Source of the DNA: an uncultured Alphaproteobacteria bacterium
GTDB lineage: Bacteria > Pseudomonadota > Alphaproteobacteria > UBA6615
Assembly: GCA_943787445.1 (NCBI GenBank)
Contig: CALSML010000007.1
Location: 62,001-126,000 of the forward strand
Direction of reading: 5' to 3'
Length of the DNA: 64,000 nucleotides
Below the pieces are notes generated by a model. It saw nothing but the letters and a program-made list of their open reading frames with translations, did no database searches and was not told where the DNA came from. The translations under genes were made by a program, and so were the position numbers. How positions within the stretch are numbered: position 1 is the first letter of the stretch; each line of letters opens with the position of its first letter. Shown piece by piece: positions 61,060-64,000 of this stretch.

Positions 61060-63456
61060 ATGAAGTTCACCCTTGGCTGGTTGAAGGACCATCTGGAAAC
61101 TGAGGCATCGGTCGGCGAGATCGTCGAAACCCTGATTGAGATCGGGCTCGAAGTTGATACGGTCGATGACCCGGCGGCGGAACTTTCTGCGTTCCGCGTG
61201 GCCCATGTTGTTTCTGCCGAACAGCATCCTGACGCCGATCGATTGCGGGTCTGTCGGGTGGACACCGGCGATGGAACGGTTCAGGTCGTGTGTGGTGCAC
61301 CAAATGCGCGCGCAGGCATGAAGGGCGTGTTCGCGCCGGTTGGCACCTGGGTGCCGGGTATAGAGGTTGAACTCAAAGCCGCCAAAATCCGTGGCATTGA
61401 ATCCAGTGGCATGCTGGTTTCCGAACGGGAGATGGGCCTGTCCGATGAGCATGACGGGATCATTGACCTGCCAGAAGACGCCCCCATCGGCGTGCCCTTT
61501 GCCGAGGTGTTGGGCATTGACGACCCGGTGATCGATATCGAGCTGACCCCGAACCGTCCTGATTGCACCGGTGTGCGTGGCATCGCCCGTGATTTGGCTG
61601 CTGCGGGACTGGGAATGCTCAAATCATTTGACAGCGCCGTGCCCGTCGCAGGCAGTTATGATAGCCCGGTCAACTGGGAAATTGCCGGTGACGGCAATGC
61701 CTGTTCCTATGTGGTCGGACGCCATTTCAAAGGTCTGACCAACGGCCCGGCACCGAAATGGCTACAGGATCGTCTGCGGGCTGTTGGTCTGCGACCTATC
61801 TCTGCGCTCGTGGATGTGACCAATTATGTTTCTCTCGATCTGGGCCGCCCGCTGCATGTCTTCGATGCCGGCAAGCTGAAGAACAAGACCCTGACCATGC
61901 GGCGCGCGCGTGACGGTGAAGACTTCATGGCGCTGGTCGAGAAGGAATACACACTCGACAACGAGATGACGGTGATCGGCGATGGTGACACCGCTGAAGC
62001 CTTGGCTGGTGTCATGGGTGGCCTTGAATCGAGTTGTACCGAAGAGACCACAGAGGTTTTTCTGGAGGTCGCGCTTTTCGACCCGGTCTCGGTTGCCACT
62101 ACTGGTCGCAAGCTGCAGATGGAATCCGATGCGCGGTATCGGTTTGAGCGCGGCGTTGATCCGGAATCCGCCGAATGGGGTGCGGAAGTGGCAGCACGTC
62201 TGATCCTTGAGTTCTGCGGCGGCGAAACCAGCATGCCGACATCGGCCGGGGCCATGCCCGATTGGCAGCGTTCCGTGGAATTGCGCAACGACCGGGTGGC
62301 GACCCTTGGCGGTGTTGATGTGCCCGCCGAGCGTCAGGCCGAAATTCTTGAAGCGCTGGGGTTCGAGACCGAGCGGCTGAACGGCCGCATGAATGCTGCA
62401 GTACCATCCTGGCGCCCGGATATTGGTGGTGAAGCCGACCTGGTTGAGGAAATCACCCGCATTCACGGATTTGACCGGATTGCACCAGTCTCGCTGGATC
62501 GTGATGCGGCACTGCCCGCTGTGGCGATCACGCCGGAGCAGCGGCGCACCAGCACGGTTCGTCGTGCGCTGGCCGCAAACGGTCTTGACGAGGCAGTGAC
62601 CTGGTCCTTCATGGGACGAGCTCATGCGGAACTGTTCGGGGAATTTTCTGAAACGCTGTTGTTGGCCAATCCGATTTCCAGCGAACTGGATGCCATGCGC
62701 CCGTCGATTTTGGGGAATCTGCTGCTCGCGGCCGGACGCAATGCAGATCGTGGATTTGCCGATGTGGGGCTTTTCGAACTCGGCCCGGCCTATCAGGATG
62801 CGACGCCGGATGGACAGCAGCTTGTCGCGGCGGGTGTGCGCCATGGCCATGTCCAGCTGGCCCATTGGTCGGACAAGGCCCGCGTTGCGGATGCGCTCGA
62901 TGCCAAGGCTGATGCCCTTGCCGCACTTGAGGCCGCAGGCGCGCCTGCCGCAAATGTACAGATCAGCCGCGATGCGCCGGACTGGTATCATCCTGGCCGT
63001 TCCGGTGCTCTGCGTCTGGGCAAGAACATACTCGCTTATTTTGGTGAAGTTCATCCTGCAGTATTGCGGGGCCTGAATGTGCGCGGCCCGGCTGTCGGCT
63101 TTGAGGTCTTCCTCGACAACCTGCCACCGCGTAAGGACAAGGGATCGTCCCGTCTGCCGCTGCGTCTGGAAAGCCTGCAGCCGGTTCGTCGTGACTTTGC
63201 GTTTCTCGTGAACGCTGAGGTTCAGGCTGGTGACCTGCTGCGCGCAGCACGTGGCGCCGATCGGGACGTGATCACGGATGTGGCGCTCTTTGATGTTTAC
63301 GAAGGCAAGAATGTCGAGGAGGGCAAAAAGTCACTGGCGATTCAGGCGACCCTGCAGCCGACCGATGCCACGTTCACGGATGCCGAGATCGAAGAGTTCT
63401 CGGCGAAGATCGTTGCGGCTGTCGAGAAGGCCACAGGCGGTGCTTTGCGGGGCTAG
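61060..63456 (+). CDS. pheT: Phenylalanyl-tRNA synthetase beta subunit
   Basis: The 798-residue beta chain. The tRNA-binding EMAP domain (SAEQHPDADRLRVCRVDTGD), the B3/B4 editing region (LVDVTNYVSLDLGRPLHVFD), B5 (WRPDIGGEADLVEEITRIHG), and the C-terminal ferredoxin-like anticodon domain (LQPVRRDFAFLVNAEVQAGD) are in order. Full length and intact, which contrasts with the frameshifted genes elsewhere. Confidence 0.97.
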   Translation: MKFTLGWLKDHLETEASVGEIVETLIEIGLEVDTVDDPAAELSAFRVAHVVSAEQHPDADRLRVCRVDTGDGTVQVVCGAPNARAGMKGVFAPVGTWVPGIEVELKAAKIRGIESSGMLVSEREMGLSDEHDGIIDLPEDAPIGVPFAEVLGIDDPVIDIELTPNRPDCTGVRGIARDLAAAGLGMLKSFDSAVPVAGSYDSPVNWEIAGDGNACSYVVGRHFKGLTNGPAPKWLQDRLRAVGLRPISALVDVTNYVSLDLGRPLHVFDAGKLKNKTLTMRRARDGEDFMALVEKEYTLDNEMTVIGDGDTAEALAGVMGGLESSCTEETTEVFLEVALFDPVSVATTGRKLQMESDARYRFERGVDPESAEWGAEVAARLILEFCGGETSMPTSAGAMPDWQRSVELRNDRVATLGGVDVPAERQAEILEALGFETERLNGRMNAAVPSWRPDIGGEADLVEEITRIHGFDRIAPVSLDRDAALPAVAITPEQRRTSTVRRALAANGLDEAVTWSFMGRAHAELFGEFSETLLLANPISSELDAMRPSILGNLLLAAGRNADRGFADVGLFELGPAYQDATPDGQQLVAAGVRHGHVQLAHWSDKARVADALDAKADALAALEAAGAPAANVQISRDAPDWYHPGRSGALRLGKNILAYFGEVHPAVLRGLNVRGPAVGFEVFLDNLPPRKDKGSSRLPLRLESLQPVRRDFAFLVNAEVQAGDLLRAARGADRDVITDVALFDVYEGKNVEEGKKSLAIQATLQPTDATFTDAEIEEFSAKIVAAVEKATGGALRG

Positions 63457-63609
63457 TCATTTGGAACCCACAACGTGCTAACACCGACCTGTGGATGAAA
63501 AGACCATGAAAACGAATGTATTCTTGGCCTTGCAAAGTTATCCCCGAAATAACAGACACGATGAAAATGATTATCCCCATCAACGTTCGAGCTTTGTTCC
63601 TCCGTCTAA

Positions 63610-64000
63610 ATGACCGACCTTTCTCACATCCGCAATTTCTCCATCGTGGCCCATATCGACCACGGGAAATCGACGCTCGCTGACCGCCTGATCCAGCATT
63701 GCGGCGGGCTGACCGAGCGCGAGATGTCTGAGCAGGTGCTCGACAATATGGAGCTTGAGCGCGAGCGCGGGATCACCATCAAGGCCCAGACCGTGCGCCT
63801 GGAATACAACGCCAAGGACGGCCTGACTTATCTTCTGAACCTGATGGACACGCCGGGCCATGTCGACTTCGCCTACGAAGTGTCGCCGGTCGCTGGCGGC
63901 GTGCGAGGGCGCGCTGCTGGTGGTCGACGCGGCGCAGGGCGTCGAGGCGCAGACGCTCGCCAACGTCTATCAGTCGATCGAGCACGATCATGAGATCGTG
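63610..64000 (+). CDS. lepA: Translation factor LepA/EF4, start only (one frameshift)
   Basis: The N-terminus of the LepA GTPase: [20 protein letters not shown] (P-loop, HGKST), [15 protein letters not shown] (switch 1), [14 protein letters not shown] (G3). Then an extra C at 63886-63887 shifts the frame; read without it, the text goes on with the expected [20 protein letters not shown] to the window end. LepA back-translocates or helps assemble ribosomes under stress. The rest lies beyond base 64000. Confidence 0.92.

Noticed and set aside
60253-61452. Minus-strand frame of about 400 codons opposite pheS/pheT
   Set aside because: Antisense to two full-length synthetase genes; no likeness to known proteins.

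Overview
The window reads as chromosomal DNA of an alphaproteobacterium, most likely of the Rhodospirillales kind. The pointers are the gene orders aroA-cmk-rpsA-sppA-ihfB-lapA-pyrF-trpF and rnd-kdsD-lptC-lptA-lptB-rpoN-hpf-ptsN, a FYDLN-acid (TIGR02300) zinc-ribbon protein beside aroA, a tRNA-Ala(GGC), and high GC with GTG, TTG and ATC starts. This placement is inferred from gene order and motifs only; no database was searched.

Layout. (1) 0-9.7 kb: a conserved minus-strand block for Trp/pyrimidine synthesis, ribosomal protein S1, nucleotide kinase and shikimate pathway, with a plus-strand zinc-ribbon gene at its head. (2) 9.8-15.3 kb: tRNA-Ala, an APH-like protein without a catalytic loop, a candidate small RNA with a strong terminator, and a 1,186-residue transporter/histidine-kinase/receiver hybrid facing a LuxR-type regulator. 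(3) 15.5-36.4 kb: an accessory block of catabolic and small-molecule enzymes (cupin, VOC, amidohydrolase, MFS, CoA-transferase, MBL, Nudix, NIPSNAP). It is the only part of the window in which I see two families of palindromic intergenic repeats, and it holds several decayed genes. At its centre is a compact operon (21.2-27.8 kb): two arsenosugar-type glycosyltransferases (TIGR04283, TIGR04282), a radical SAM protein, a choline/aminoglycoside-type kinase, and a YnjB/YnjC-type ABC binding protein and permease without an ATPase. Just downstream is a DsbA/FrnE-type oxidoreductase in which UGA stands where the first Cys of CPWC should be, followed by a hairpin that fits the bacterial SECIS pattern. 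(4) 36.4-44.3 kb: Hsp20, DUF1150, PTS-Ntr, HPF, sigma-54, LPS export and KDO genes. (5) 44.4-54.8 kb: envelope and miscellaneous enzymes. (6) 54.8-64 kb: thrS-infC, a tandem SDR pair, rpmI-rplT-pheS-pheT and the start of lepA.

Sequence quality matters for reading this window. Between about 25 and 64 kb many genes are broken by single-base indels, mostly in short homopolymers. The affected genes include lptA, lptB, rpoN and lepA, which should be intact in a living Gram-negative cell. For genes where I worked out the total length, removing or adding the inferred bases restores an exact multiple of three. I therefore treat most of these as consensus errors, and keep them apart from real decay: a TauD gene with a nonsense codon and a large internal deletion, a 5'-truncated SMP-30 gene, a formyltransferase lacking its middle, and an outer-membrane barrel C-terminal fragment.
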